Assembly (NCBI RefSeq): GCF_045310695.1
Contig: NZ_JBJIAA010000008.1
Coordinates: forward strand, 62,001-126,000
DNA length: 64,000 nt
Source: Clostridium_S neuense
GTDB lineage: Bacteria; Bacillota; Clostridia; Clostridiales; Clostridiaceae
Direction: 5' to 3'
Both the position numbers and the translations under genes were made by a program. A model generated the notes under the pieces. The model did not search any database and was not told the DNA's origin. It was given only the letters and a program-made list of their open reading frames with translations. Shown here piece by piece: positions 44,191 through 52,751 of this stretch; position 1 is the stretch's first letter, and each line of letters begins with the position of its first letter.

Positions 44191-44225
44191 AAAAAAACAC
44201 CTCAAATAATCAGAGGTGTTTTTTA
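44191..44225. terminator. Terminator downstream of the MCP-like gene
   Basis: AAAACACCTC (44194-44203) and GAGGTGTTTT (44213-44222), third near-identical stem in 1.3 kb. For the minus-strand chemoreceptor gene the A-rich left flank supplies the U run. Confidence 0.85.
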
Positions 44226-44230
44226 TTTAA

Positions 44231-45064
44231 TTATCTTAAATTCATGTTATTAACTATGAGCTTTGAGTTTTCAGAAATTTGTTCTACTGTGGCAGATACT
44301 TCCTCTAATGAAGCAGCTTCATTTGTTGCTATTTGGCCAAGCTTATTTATTGTATCTATTATCGTTTTCATGTTATTACTCATTTCGGCAAGTGCAGTTG
44401 AAACTTTTTTAGAAGAGTCTCGGCTAGTTGAGGCTAATTTACGCATTTCGCCAGCTACAACTGAAAAGCCTTTTCCATATTCTCCGGCTCTTGAAGATTC
44501 TATTGCAGCATTTAAACCAAGAAGATTAGATTGTTTTGAGATACTTTGAATTAAAGTTGTAGCTTCATTACTTTCATTTATTAATTTTTCTGTTATTTTA
44601 GTATTTTCTATCATGTGATTTAGCTTTTCAGATAATTCTACTGCGTTGTCTGTGATTTGTGATAGAGTTGAGTTTGTCTCTTGGAGTGAACTTTCTAATT
44701 CAACTGTGGCATTTTTTATTTTTACAAAACCTTCTATGCTTGTTGAGAAATTAATTAAACCAACAACATCATTTTTTTCGTTGACTACTGGAATTATAAT
44801 GACTTTTGAGTCTGAACCATGTTCAGCTTTAGTAAGCATAGCTGTAAATGGCTGTTTAGATATAAATATAGTGTCATAAGCACCTAATCTTTCTATAAAG
44901 TTAATATCAAATTTATCTCCAAGCTTTATAGTAGATTTTGTGTTTTGATCATCTAAAAAATATATGCATTGCTCTTTATCCCAAATTGAAATGACTGCAT
45001 TTCCACCATATAACTGTTTCATAATTGGAGCTGTATCAATAAGCGACTCCAAAATTTTTTCCAT
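44231..45064 (-). CDS. Soluble methyl-accepting chemotaxis-like protein
   Basis: A 277-residue cytoplasmic receptor with no membrane span. The N-terminal ~120 residues form a PAS/GAF-like sensor of the clostridial type (SLIDTAPIMKQLYGGNAVISIWDKE, VVNEKNDVVGLINFS). A short coiled coil leads to the conserved signalling tip ISKQSNLLGLNAAIESSRAGEYGKGFSVVAGEMRKLA (about 180-216). Only half of a normal MCP hairpin is present after the tip, so it is a short-form receptor. AAAGGGGG precedes the ATG. The sensed molecule is unknown. Confidence 0.9.
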   Translation of the reverse strand: MEKILESLIDTAPIMKQLYGGNAVISIWDKEQCIYFLDDQNTKSTIKLGDKFDINFIERLGAYDTIFISKQPFTAMLTKAEHGSDSKVIIIPVVNEKNDVVGLINFSTSIEGFVKIKNATVELESSLQETNSTLSQITDNAVELSEKLNHMIENTKITEKLINESNEATTLIQSISKQSNLLGLNAAIESSRAGEYGKGFSVVAGEMRKLASTSRDSSKKVSTALAEMSNNMKTIIDTINKLGQIATNEAASLEEVSATVEQISENSKLIVNNMNLR

Positions 45065-45276
45065 TGTAAATCCCCCTTTAATCTTTAGTAATGTAAATAA
45101 TATAGCATATATAATTAAGCTTTTCTACTATGTAAATAATTTCTTATGACTTACTACAAAATTTATAACTATAAAAATATAACCTTATAATAAAATAAGT
45201 TTAATGATTTTAGAAAATAATCCGAAATTAAATATATATACTTTAAATTTGTATATGTATAGGAAGGATGCTAAAA

Positions 45277-46098
45277 ATGGTTAAAAGAATTAAATTTCCA
45301 TTAGAGATGGCAAATGGAGTGCAAGTTCGTAGTCTTGATGAATTGCAAGAAAATTTTGATTTGGAAAAAATTATAGGTTACTATATGAATGGTAAATTGC
45401 TTGTATGGCTTAAAGATAGATATTATGATGATAAGGCAGAAGAAATATTAGCACTTGATAGAAGTGATAAAGATTTTAAGAAAAAAATTTGCAATGTTTT
45501 TGGTATAAAATGTACGGATTCGAAAAATATAGATATTACTAGATTAGAGGAACGCTCTAAAAGAATATTTGAATTAAAGAAGTATACTGATGATAAGAAT
45601 GTAATTGATAATGTTGATAAAGTGGCTTTTACTCAAGAGGAAATGGATAGTTTATTGTATGAAAACGTAAATACAGTATATCTATGTGGTAAGCAATTTG
45701 TAATTCCACTTAATAAGGAAAATGTTACATATGTTGGCATAAATAATCCAATAGTTATTATTAAATCAAGTACCGTTGTGGATTTTTTAAAGAAAAATAT
45801 TTTGCTAAATGGTGTTTCTTACAATGAGGAGTATATGAGCGTTTTAGAAAATGCTATCTTAAAAAGAAACGAGATGGAAAATAGGCCCACTTCTCTGCAT
45901 TATAAAGCATCAGGCTTATTTAATTCAATGGTAAAAAATAGTTATAAAAATGCGAGCCCAAGATTATTTGATGAAATAAGCGATAAATTATTAAAATTTA
46001 ACTACGATATTGATAAAAAGACTAGGAATAGTGTTGATATTATAAAGAATGCCAATTTATCAGAGGCATTCGATAATTATTTAGACAGAATTTCTTGA
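45277..46098 (+). CDS. Unrecognised protein with N-terminal IKFPLEM domain
   Basis: A 273-residue soluble protein. I do not know a named family. Residues 4-75 (IKFPLEMANGVQVRSLDELQ, FDLEKIIGYYMNGKLLVWL, RYYDDKAEEILAL) form a compact domain that recurs, from memory, in uncharacterised bacterial proteins. The middle (QFVIPLNKENVTYVGINNPIV) looks beta-rich; the C-terminal 100 residues are helical and charged. The start at 45277 is taken because AGGAAGG abuts the ATG at 45268. First of three tightly spaced genes ending in a Ycf46-like ATPase, so it may be a substrate or adaptor of that ATPase. Confidence 0.7.
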   Translation: MVKRIKFPLEMANGVQVRSLDELQENFDLEKIIGYYMNGKLLVWLKDRYYDDKAEEILALDRSDKDFKKKICNVFGIKCTDSKNIDITRLEERSKRIFELKKYTDDKNVIDNVDKVAFTQEEMDSLLYENVNTVYLCGKQFVIPLNKENVTYVGINNPIVIIKSSTVVDFLKKNILLNGVSYNEEYMSVLENAILKRNEMENRPTSLHYKASGLFNSMVKNSYKNASPRLFDEISDKLLKFNYDIDKKTRNSVDIIKNANLSEAFDNYLDRIS

Positions 46099-46119
46099 TT
46101 ATAGAGGAGTAAATGAATT

Positions 46120-46659
46120 ATGGAGAGTAATACAGTTGATAAAATGAAACAAGCTAAATTTTTTGTTTTAGTTGAAGATATAGATGCTTCAATGCCCTAT
46201 GTATCTTATAATATTTCAGAAGCAGAAAGAGTGGCAAGCCCTTTAAATTTAATTTTTTATAATGATAAGGATAATGGATATATAGAGGCAATACTATTAA
46301 AAGCAAGATTTAATCTCCCAAATTGGTATGGAAGATACAAAACATCAGACTTTAAGGATGTAAATGAAAGAATGTCAGCTGCAAAGGATTTAACCCAAAT
46401 GCTTAGAAATGATCATTATGAGGCAATAAGATTTATATTTTGGGCATTATTTGCAGTGGCAGTTGATAAAAGAAACTATGATGAAAAAGTTTCGCTAATT
46501 GCAGATTTTGCATATATGATTAAAATTGACGAAAAATCTATAGCAGATATTATAATGGTTGTTAAAGTGGCTTTAGGCGAAGATAAGGAACAGCTTAAAT
46601 TTCAAACAAAGGATGTAAAAAACTTTTTTATGGATTTTTTATGCTGCTGGGGAAAGTAA
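46120..46659 (+). CDS. Unrecognised protein of the AAA-ATPase operon
   Basis: A 179-residue soluble protein, mostly helical (MSAAKDLTQMLRNDHYEAIRF, ALFAVAVDKRNYDEKVSLIADFAYMIKID), with a beta-like N-terminal part (AKFFVLVEDIDASMPYVSYNIS). No motif I can name. GAGGAG precedes the ATG by 10 nt. 21 bp after the first gene and 21 bp before the ATPase start, so clearly one operon. Probably a dedicated partner of the ATPase. Confidence 0.7.
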   Translation: MESNTVDKMKQAKFFVLVEDIDASMPYVSYNISEAERVASPLNLIFYNDKDNGYIEAILLKARFNLPNWYGRYKTSDFKDVNERMSAAKDLTQMLRNDHYEAIRFIFWALFAVAVDKRNYDEKVSLIADFAYMIKIDEKSIADIIMVVKVALGEDKEQLKFQTKDVKNFFMDFLCCWGK

Positions 46660-46680
46660 CAATTAAGGGGGAAATTGAGA

Positions 46681-48168
46681 ATGAATTATAGCTTAAGGGA
46701 AAAACTAATTCGATATATAGATGCAGGCTTTCCTATAATTTATATTAATAGCTTTGAGGAAAGTAAAGTTGATGAAGTTATTAAGTATGCTATCTCTGGT
46801 AGAGAAATTGTAGAATGGAATGGCTTTAATGGTTATGTTGATTTTATAACTAAGGCAAGTATTATAGAAAATTGTTCGCTTAGAGATACTTTAAAGGTGT
46901 TTAAAAATAACAGTGAACTTAATAGAAAAGTATTAGTGCTAAAGGATATAAGTCCATTTATCAAAAATGCTAATATTATTTCTTATATAAAAGGAATAGC
47001 TCAAAATATAAATGAAGGGCTGGATGCAAATATTATTATAGTTTCTACATCAGTATATATTCCTAGTGAACTTGAAAAATATATTACAGTATTAGAAATG
47101 GATTATTTAAAAACTCCTGAGATAGAAAAGATTATTTTAAAGTTTATAAAGGATAATTCCTTGCAAAGTATAAGTACAAGCTTGCTAGAAGAAATGTCGG
47201 TTGCATTTAAGGGATTATCTCAATTTGAAATTAATAATATTTTGGCCCTTGGATATGCGGATGATGGGGAGCTAACACACAAGGATTTATCGCTTATTTT
47301 TGAGCAAAAGCAGCAGATAATAAAAAAAGCAGGAATTCTTGAAATGATTCCACTTAAGGAGGATATAGGCGATATTGGGGGGCTAGAAAATTTAAAGGTG
47401 TGGCTAAAACGTAAAGCAATGGTGTTTAAAAACCTTGTCAAAGCACGTCAATTTGGAGTGGACATGCCTAGAGGAGTTTTAATAGCTGGAGTGCCGGGGT
47501 GTGGAAAATCTCTTAGTGCTAAAGCAGCAGCAAAGTTACTTAGATTTCCACTTTTACGTTTGGATGTAGGCAGGTTAATAGGAAAATATGTGGGCGAATC
47601 TGAAAGAAATATGAGAAAGGCAATTGCACTAGCTGAGGCAATTTCACCCTGCGTTTTGTGGGTCGATGAACTAGAAAAGGTATTTGCAGGCATTGGTGGT
47701 GCTGATGAAGTTGCGGCAAGACTCATAGAAAACTTTCTTATATGGATGCATGGAAAAGAAAGCCCAACCTTTGTGGTTGCAACTGCAAATGATATTACAA
47801 AACTTCCTCCAGAGCTTTTGAGAAAAGGGAATTTTGATGAAATATTTTATGTAGGTCTTCCAAGTGAGGAGGAGCGTAAAAACATATTCCGAATTCATAT
47901 AGCAAGACGTAGAAAAAATGATTTAGGCAGTATTGATATTGACAAGCTTATTTCAAAGACTCAAGGCTATAGTGGAGCTGATATTGAAGAGATTGTAAAA
48001 GAAAGTATAGAAACGGTATTTGTAGAGGGCAAAAATGAACTGACTACTGAAGATATTTTAAGGGTAATTGAAAAGTCTCATTCTCTTTCTGAAATAATGA
48101 AGGAACCTTTAGAAAAGATGTCTAGAGAATACGAAAATCGTAAATTTAAGAATGCATCAAAATTGTAA
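46681..48168 (+). CDS. Ycf46-like AAA ATPase
   Basis: A 495-residue AAA protein. The N-terminal ~230 residues are the non-catalytic domain of Ycf46-type ATPases (YIDAGFPIIYINSFEE). The AAA module has Walker A GVPGCGKS (about 272-279), DVGRLIGKYVGESERNMRKAI, Walker B VLWVDELEK (about 325), sensor VVATANDITKLPPELLRKGNFDE with the arginine finger region, and a C-terminal lid. Ycf46 is known from plastid and cyanobacterial genomes and is linked to photosynthesis regulation there, so a copy in an anaerobe means the family's core role is wider. AAGGGGG lies 10 nt before the ATG; a TTG two codons earlier is the alternative. Confidence 0.88.
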   Translation: MNYSLREKLIRYIDAGFPIIYINSFEESKVDEVIKYAISGREIVEWNGFNGYVDFITKASIIENCSLRDTLKVFKNNSELNRKVLVLKDISPFIKNANIISYIKGIAQNINEGLDANIIIVSTSVYIPSELEKYITVLEMDYLKTPEIEKIILKFIKDNSLQSISTSLLEEMSVAFKGLSQFEINNILALGYADDGELTHKDLSLIFEQKQQIIKKAGILEMIPLKEDIGDIGGLENLKVWLKRKAMVFKNLVKARQFGVDMPRGVLIAGVPGCGKSLSAKAAAKLLRFPLLRLDVGRLIGKYVGESERNMRKAIALAEAISPCVLWVDELEKVFAGIGGADEVAARLIENFLIWMHGKESPTFVVATANDITKLPPELLRKGNFDEIFYVGLPSEEERKNIFRIHIARRRKNDLGSIDIDKLISKTQGYSGADIEEIVKESIETVFVEGKNELTTEDILRVIEKSHSLSEIMKEPLEKMSREYENRKFKNASKL

Positions 48169-48251
48169 ACTAAAGACTGGAGTTTCAACTACTTCAGCCT
48201 TTCTTAAAAATTTTTTATATTCGCCTTAAGTCTAATTAAAAGCATAACATT

Positions 48252-49547
48252 TTAGCTCCTGCCTGTGAAGGTTAGATATAAAAGCACTGCATTTAGAGAT
48301 ATTATTATTATAGCTATTAGTATACCAATAACTCTTGTAATGATCTTATTAGCAAGAGCTCCCATTAAATCTTTTCGCTTTGCTATGGTTAGCATTTGTA
48401 TAATTGGAAATGGTAGTATAAAGCTTAGAGCTACTTGGCTTAAAACAAGTGTATTCATAGGATTTATACCGATAGCAATAATGATTAAGGCTGGAATCAT
48501 AGTTATAAGTCTTCTCACATTTACAGGTATACTTAAATTAACAAAACCTTTCATAATAGTTTGACCTGCAAGAGTTCCAACTGCAGAGGAGGATAAACCA
48601 GAAGCTAAAAGGGCAATTCCAAAGGCTCCACTTGATAAGGAACCTAAAAGTGGTTTTAAAGACATATGAGCTTGCTCTATTGTATCTACGACAATTCCAT
48701 TTTTATGAAAGACCGCTGCTGATACTATTACCATGGCAGCATTAACAATGAATGCAATATTCATGGCTATAATTACGTCTAGTTTTTCCATTTTTAAATG
48801 CTTTGCTTTGCCAGAGTCAGAATTGTCGTTGCATCTATACTGTACCAATTGAGAGTGAAGGTATATAACGTGAGGCATAACAGTGGCTCCAAGCATTCCA
48901 ACGGCAATTAATAAAGCTTCACTATTAGGTAGATTTGGAATAATGGTATGGATTCCAACCTGAGTCCAAGCTGGTTTAGCAAGAATGAGTTCTATTGAGT
49001 AGGCTATGCATATAACTGCAACAAGCAGGGTAATAATAAGTTCTACTACTTTTTGACCATATTTCTCCATATAACAAATAAAAAAAGTTAATACTCCTGT
49101 AAGAAGACCTGCGTAAATCATTGGAATTCTAAATAGTAAGTATAATCCTAAGGTTCCTCCAAGGAATTCTGCTAAATCTGTTGCCATAGCTCCTAATTCT
49201 GCTATAATCCAAAATATCCAATTCGTACGTTTTTTAAATACCATAGCACACATTTCTGGAAGGTTATGTCCTGTAGCTATTCCCAGTTTAGCTGACATTA
49301 TTTGAAGAAATATGGCCATTAAATTACTCCATAGTATAACCCAAATTAGAGCATAATTAAATTTTGAGCCTCCGCTAATATTTGTTGCAAAATTACCTGG
49401 ATCTATATAGGCTACACTAACAACAAAAGCAGGACCTAAAAACTTCAGCAATCCTTTAGAACCTTCTACAGTATTTCTATTTTTCTTCACGATATTCGTG
49501 AATCTAAAAAAATGTCTTGGCTTTATCATAACATCTTCTCTATCCAT
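48252..49547 (-). CDS. mntH: Nramp-family divalent metal transporter (MntH-like)
   Basis: A 431-residue transporter with about 11 spans. Diagnostic motifs: SVAYIDPGNFATNISGGS in span 1 (Asp-Pro-Gly-Asn metal site, about 45-62), AELGAMATDLAEFLGGTLGL (about 120), and ATVMPHVIYLHSQLVQYR in span 6 (Met-Pro-His metal site). Imports Mn2+ or Fe2+ with protons. AAAGGTG precedes the ATG. Divergent from a DtxR/MntR-type regulator with inverted operator-like sites between, so it is almost certainly Mn-controlled. Confidence 0.93.
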   Translation of the reverse strand: MDREDVMIKPRHFFRFTNIVKKNRNTVEGSKGLLKFLGPAFVVSVAYIDPGNFATNISGGSKFNYALIWVILWSNLMAIFLQIMSAKLGIATGHNLPEMCAMVFKKRTNWIFWIIAELGAMATDLAEFLGGTLGLYLLFRIPMIYAGLLTGVLTFFICYMEKYGQKVVELIITLLVAVICIAYSIELILAKPAWTQVGIHTIIPNLPNSEALLIAVGMLGATVMPHVIYLHSQLVQYRCNDNSDSGKAKHLKMEKLDVIIAMNIAFIVNAAMVIVSAAVFHKNGIVVDTIEQAHMSLKPLLGSLSSGAFGIALLASGLSSSAVGTLAGQTIMKGFVNLSIPVNVRRLITMIPALIIIAIGINPMNTLVLSQVALSFILPFPIIQMLTIAKRKDLMGALANKIITRVIGILIAIIIISLNAVLLYLTFTGRS

Positions 49548-49610
49548 TAAAATTCACCTTTCTTGTAAAAATAAACTATAGCATTAAAATACTTAGTTTT
49601 AATTAAATTT

Positions 49611-49665
49611 ATTTACCTAATACAAAATATGAAGCCGAGGGTAAAAAAGTTACACTAAGGTAAAT
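49611..49665. promoter_or_regulatory. Candidate MntR sites in the mntH-mntR divergon
   Basis: ATTTACCTAA (49611-49620) and TAAGGTAAAT (49656-49665) are inverted copies with one mismatch, 35 bp apart, one facing each gene. GGTAAA-containing sites are usual for MntR-type proteins. Confidence 0.6.
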
Positions 49666-49730
49666 TATTTGATTTTTTCAGCATATAATGTAATGAGGTA
49701 TATTAAACTTAAAAAGCTGGGGGAGAAATT

Positions 49731-50198
49731 ATGAACTACAATGATTTTCACACTTTTAGTGAATATATGAAAAAAGAAGATAATAAGATTACAGCATCAA
49801 TGGAAGATTATGTTGAAATGATATGGCGGTTATCCATGGATACGGGATTTACAAGAATAAACGAACTTGCAGAAGCACTTAATGTACATCCTCCATCTGT
49901 TACAAGAATGGTTCAAAGGCTTGGAAAGCTGGGGCTCTTGAAATATGAAAAGTATGGTTTGATTATTCTTAAAGAGAGTGGAAGAAGGTTAGGAAAATTT
50001 CTATTAAAGCGGCATAATATTATTGAAGCATTCTTAAGATCGTTTAGTATACCTGAAGATATGATCTTAACAGAAACTGAAAAAATTGAGCATACTTTGA
50101 GTGCTGAAACTACTAGATGCTTTGAGGAGTATGTTTATTTTATAAAAGATAACCCTGATATAATTGATAGGTTTAATGAATATAAAAAATTAATATAA
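49731..50198 (+). CDS. mntR: DtxR/MntR-family metal-dependent regulator
   Basis: A 155-residue repressor: HTH MEDYVEMIWRLSMDTGFTRINELAEALNVHPPSVTRMVQRLGKLGLL (about 24-70), then the DtxR dimerisation domain with metal ligands in LLKRHNIIEAFL (about 92), ETEKIEHTLSAETTRCFEEYV (Glu, Glu, His near 115-125). No SH3 domain, as expected for MntR. GGGGGAG precedes the ATG. Divergent from mntH, its evident target. Ends in a terminator shared with the converging gene. Confidence 0.92.
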   Translation: MNYNDFHTFSEYMKKEDNKITASMEDYVEMIWRLSMDTGFTRINELAEALNVHPPSVTRMVQRLGKLGLLKYEKYGLIILKESGRRLGKFLLKRHNIIEAFLRSFSIPEDMILTETEKIEHTLSAETTRCFEEYVYFIKDNPDIIDRFNEYKKLI

Positions 50199-50203
50199 TA
50201 ATC

Positions 50204-50237
50204 AAAACGGGTCTGTGAGGTTAAACAGCCCGCTTTT
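50204..50237. terminator. Bidirectional terminator
   Basis: AAAACGGGTCTGT and ACAGCCCGCTTTT pair with one mismatch around an 8-nt loop, between converging mntR and the TIGR03943 gene. Confidence 0.85.
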
Positions 50238-50247
50238 ACTGTATACA

Positions 50248-50982
50248 TTATTTAACTTGAGATTTCTTTAGGTATATATATGGACTGCTAGGTTTATTTA
50301 TGCGTTTTATGCTTTCAACATCAATTATTGGAATTGTTTTTTGATCGCTGTAGTCTTTATCAAAATTTTCTATGGAATTTATAGTACCAGTTATACTTAT
50401 CCATTCATTGTTTTTAGGGCTAGCATTGTTTTTTACACGACAGGCAAGACCAGTAACTTCAGCATCAGCGGCACAGCATATTATGAGCATTCTTGCAGTT
50501 ACGAAGGTATTCTTTGAAAAATGATCATCCCTGTAAACAAAGCCTGAAAGGGTTATTTTTTTACCCTTATACTTATTTAAGTTATAAGATATTTCATTTG
50601 TCATGTCCGAAAAGTTATCATTAGTAAACCTTATTAAATTCTTATTTACAGCCATGTTTTCTAAATCAGCTTGATTTGAATAAATATTAGAGGTTACTCC
50701 TTTGTTTGAGGCAATATTTGAGTTTAAACCTTGAGGATTTATTATATAAGCAAGTATTAATGGAACAAAAAAGATTATTGACACAGAAGTTATATGTTTT
50801 TTATCAAATAGAATTTTTTTAAATTCAAGTATGGATAATAAAAACAAAACAACCATTGAGAAAATTATGTAATTGGTCATTTTGGGATGTATAAATAGAT
50901 ATAGCTTTTTGCTTAAGATTAAGTAGTACATGTAATATGCAAATCCAAGTAAGAACATGAACCATTTAAATTTTTTTATCAT
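50248..50982 (-). CDS. TIGR03943 family permease-subunit-like protein (YcgQ type)
   Basis: A 244-residue protein with four N-terminal membrane spans, then an external domain that contains TLSGFVYRDDHFSKNTFVTARMLIICCAADAEVTGLACRV (about 155-195), the family hallmark with a CC pair. It always partners a COG0701 permease, as here, where the permease gene lies 26 bp upstream. The pair has been predicted to move or traffic a metal, often zinc. The start has only a weak site (GTGGTG). Confidence 0.85.
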   Translation of the reverse strand: MIKKFKWFMFLLGFAYYMYYLILSKKLYLFIHPKMTNYIIFSMVVLFLLSILEFKKILFDKKHITSVSIIFFVPLILAYIINPQGLNSNIASNKGVTSNIYSNQADLENMAVNKNLIRFTNDNFSDMTNEISYNLNKYKGKKITLSGFVYRDDHFSKNTFVTARMLIICCAADAEVTGLACRVKNNASPKNNEWISITGTINSIENFDKDYSDQKTIPIIDVESIKRINKPSSPYIYLKKSQVK

Positions 50983-51008
50983 ACATAATCACCACTTATA
51001 AATATATT

Positions 51009-52118
51009 TTATATAGGTATTTTAAGAAAGTTAAATATAATGCCTATGAAAAAGCAGACTGTCATTATAATGCAAGTTAACTTGAATATAAATTTCCAAT
51101 TGAAGACGTCATTGAGCATAAGTGTATTTTTTATGTCTATCATAGGTCCGCATATTAAAAAGGCTATTATGGAGCCGCTTGTGAATTGACCAACAAAAGT
51201 TCTTGCTATAAAGGCATCTGTTTCCGAGCATACACACATGATATATGCAAGAAAAATCATCACTAGAATTGATAATATTTTATGATTTCCAACAGACAAG
51301 ATATATTTTCTAGGAATGACAGTTTGCATTAAGGCTGATAGAAAAGCACCTACAATAATAAATTTACCAACTTCATTTAGCTCTGAACTTACATGCTCCA
51401 GTATATGAGAAACTACATGAATAAAATTTCTTTTATCATTGGGATTATGGTGATTATGCTCATGATGGCAGCAGCAGATGTGTTCGTGTGAACTACTAAT
51501 ATGCTTGTGGGGATCGCTTTCACAGTGAAAAGTTCTTGCATTAAATAAAAGTTCCTTTAATCTAGTAGTTTTACTATGCTTATAGTCTAATTTACTTATT
51601 ATATAGCCTATTATAATGGAGCTTGTCCATCCTATAAAACCTCTTAATACTACCATATGAGGATTATTTAAAAAGGCATAATAAGTGGAGGATAAGACTA
51701 CGGGATTGATTATTGGAACTGAAAGCATAAAGGTTATTGCAATGTATAAGGGAACGCCCTTTTTTAATAGTCCTCTAGCGATTGGAACTATGGCACAATC
51801 GCATACCGGAAATATAATACCAATAGATGCAGCGGCTACTAAACCTACAAACTTGTTTTTTGGTATTAATTTTGCTATGGTTTCTTCTGATATAAACATT
51901 TGAATAGCGGATGATATAAATACACCTAATATGATAAAGGGGAAGGCTTCTAAAATTATACTTATAAAAATTGTTGTAAAGCTTTGAAGTACGTTATTTT
52001 GAAATATAAATTTAGAATTAGATTTTAGCACATCAATATTTACAATAAACATAAATGCAAGTGGTAATATAAGTGCTAATAGTGGAATAAAGATAAAAGA
52101 TTTTTTGCTTTCCTCCAA
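51009..52118 (-). CDS. COG0701/UPF0718 permease with His/Cys-rich loop (YcgR type)
   Basis: A 369-residue membrane protein with about eight spans. Family motifs IIFPVCDCAIVPIARGLLKKGVP (about 104-126) and CVCSETDAFIART (about 307) include the conserved cysteines. A cytosol-facing loop near 197-226 holds ten His and four Cys in 27 residues (HISSSHEHICCCHHEHNHH), a clear metal-binding insert. TTG start after AAAGGAGG. Co-transcribed with the downstream TIGR03943 gene. Together with the nearby zinc-type lipoprotein this points to zinc or another soft metal as the cargo; direction is unknown. Confidence 0.85.
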   Translation of the reverse strand: MEESKKSFIFIPLLALILPLAFMFIVNIDVLKSNSKFIFQNNVLQSFTTIFISIILEAFPFIILGVFISSAIQMFISEETIAKLIPKNKFVGLVAAASIGIIFPVCDCAIVPIARGLLKKGVPLYIAITFMLSVPIINPVVLSSTYYAFLNNPHMVVLRGFIGWTSSIIIGYIISKLDYKHSKTTRLKELLFNARTFHCESDPHKHISSSHEHICCCHHEHNHHNPNDKRNFIHVVSHILEHVSSELNEVGKFIIVGAFLSALMQTVIPRKYILSVGNHKILSILVMIFLAYIMCVCSETDAFIARTFVGQFTSGSIIAFLICGPMIDIKNTLMLNDVFNWKFIFKLTCIIMTVCFFIGIIFNFLKIPI

Positions 52119-52389
52119 GATTGAAACCTCCTTTATAAGAATATTGTTTATCTACCTTTGAAATATAGCAAACGTTGATTTACCTAACTTTTTAAATGTT
52201 GGACCTTTATCTTTAGCTATATGAGAAGATATTTTAATAATCTTAATACTCCTAATATGTATTGTACTAATTGGAGTGAATTTTTATACCATATTTGAGA
52301 AGTTTTTCATAGATGGATATTTTGAAAAGAATACGAAGTAAGTACATAACAGGATATTAAATAGCAATATATAGTATGAAAATTTAATT
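52119..52389. other. Intergenic region with possible membrane-peptide remnant
   Basis: Contains the permease-operon promoter. On the + strand, 52227-52340 reads as a hydrophobic stretch then FYTIFEKFFIDGYFEKNTK and a stop, without a start codon, perhaps the tail of a lost membrane protein. Not called as a gene. Confidence 0.35.
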
Positions 52390-52750
52390 GGTTACAAAGA
52401 TTCATGCCTAAAATTCCGTAGGTACGGAGGAATTTTTTCCTTGTGCCACTGTGGGAGCGAAGTAACAATGCTGAAGAAACAATTTAAAAAAATTCTAATA
52501 AATCTTGGCTCAAAAATCATAAAATACTTAGAGTTTTAAATTTGTTTGAGTATCTTTTCAGCGAGTAAACATGCACGAGGTTTGGGCTTTGACCATTATC
52601 CTTCTATACCTTGAGTAGATACTCGCTTAAAATCATCACATAGGTTTATAGGATTTTTTATTGAAAGTAATTTTATCTTATTCTAGAAGGATAATGGGAT
52701 TACATCCCAAACCCCGCGTATGTGTATGTGACAAAGCATTGTTGCTCCGC
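52390..52750. repeat. Family-1 MITE-like repeat, copy C, with outer module
   Basis: Core 52457-52750, ends GCGAAGTAACAATGC (52457-52471) and GCATTGTTGCTCCGC (52736-52750). The right end is 1 bp from the stop codon of the minus-strand lipoprotein gene. The outer module 52390-52456 (GGTTACAAAGATTCATGCC, TTCCGTAGGTACGGAGGAA, then TTTTTT) matches 61196-61250 and, inverted, 33687-33745, and itself looks like a rho-independent terminator. Confidence 0.75.
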
Positions 52751-52751
52751 A

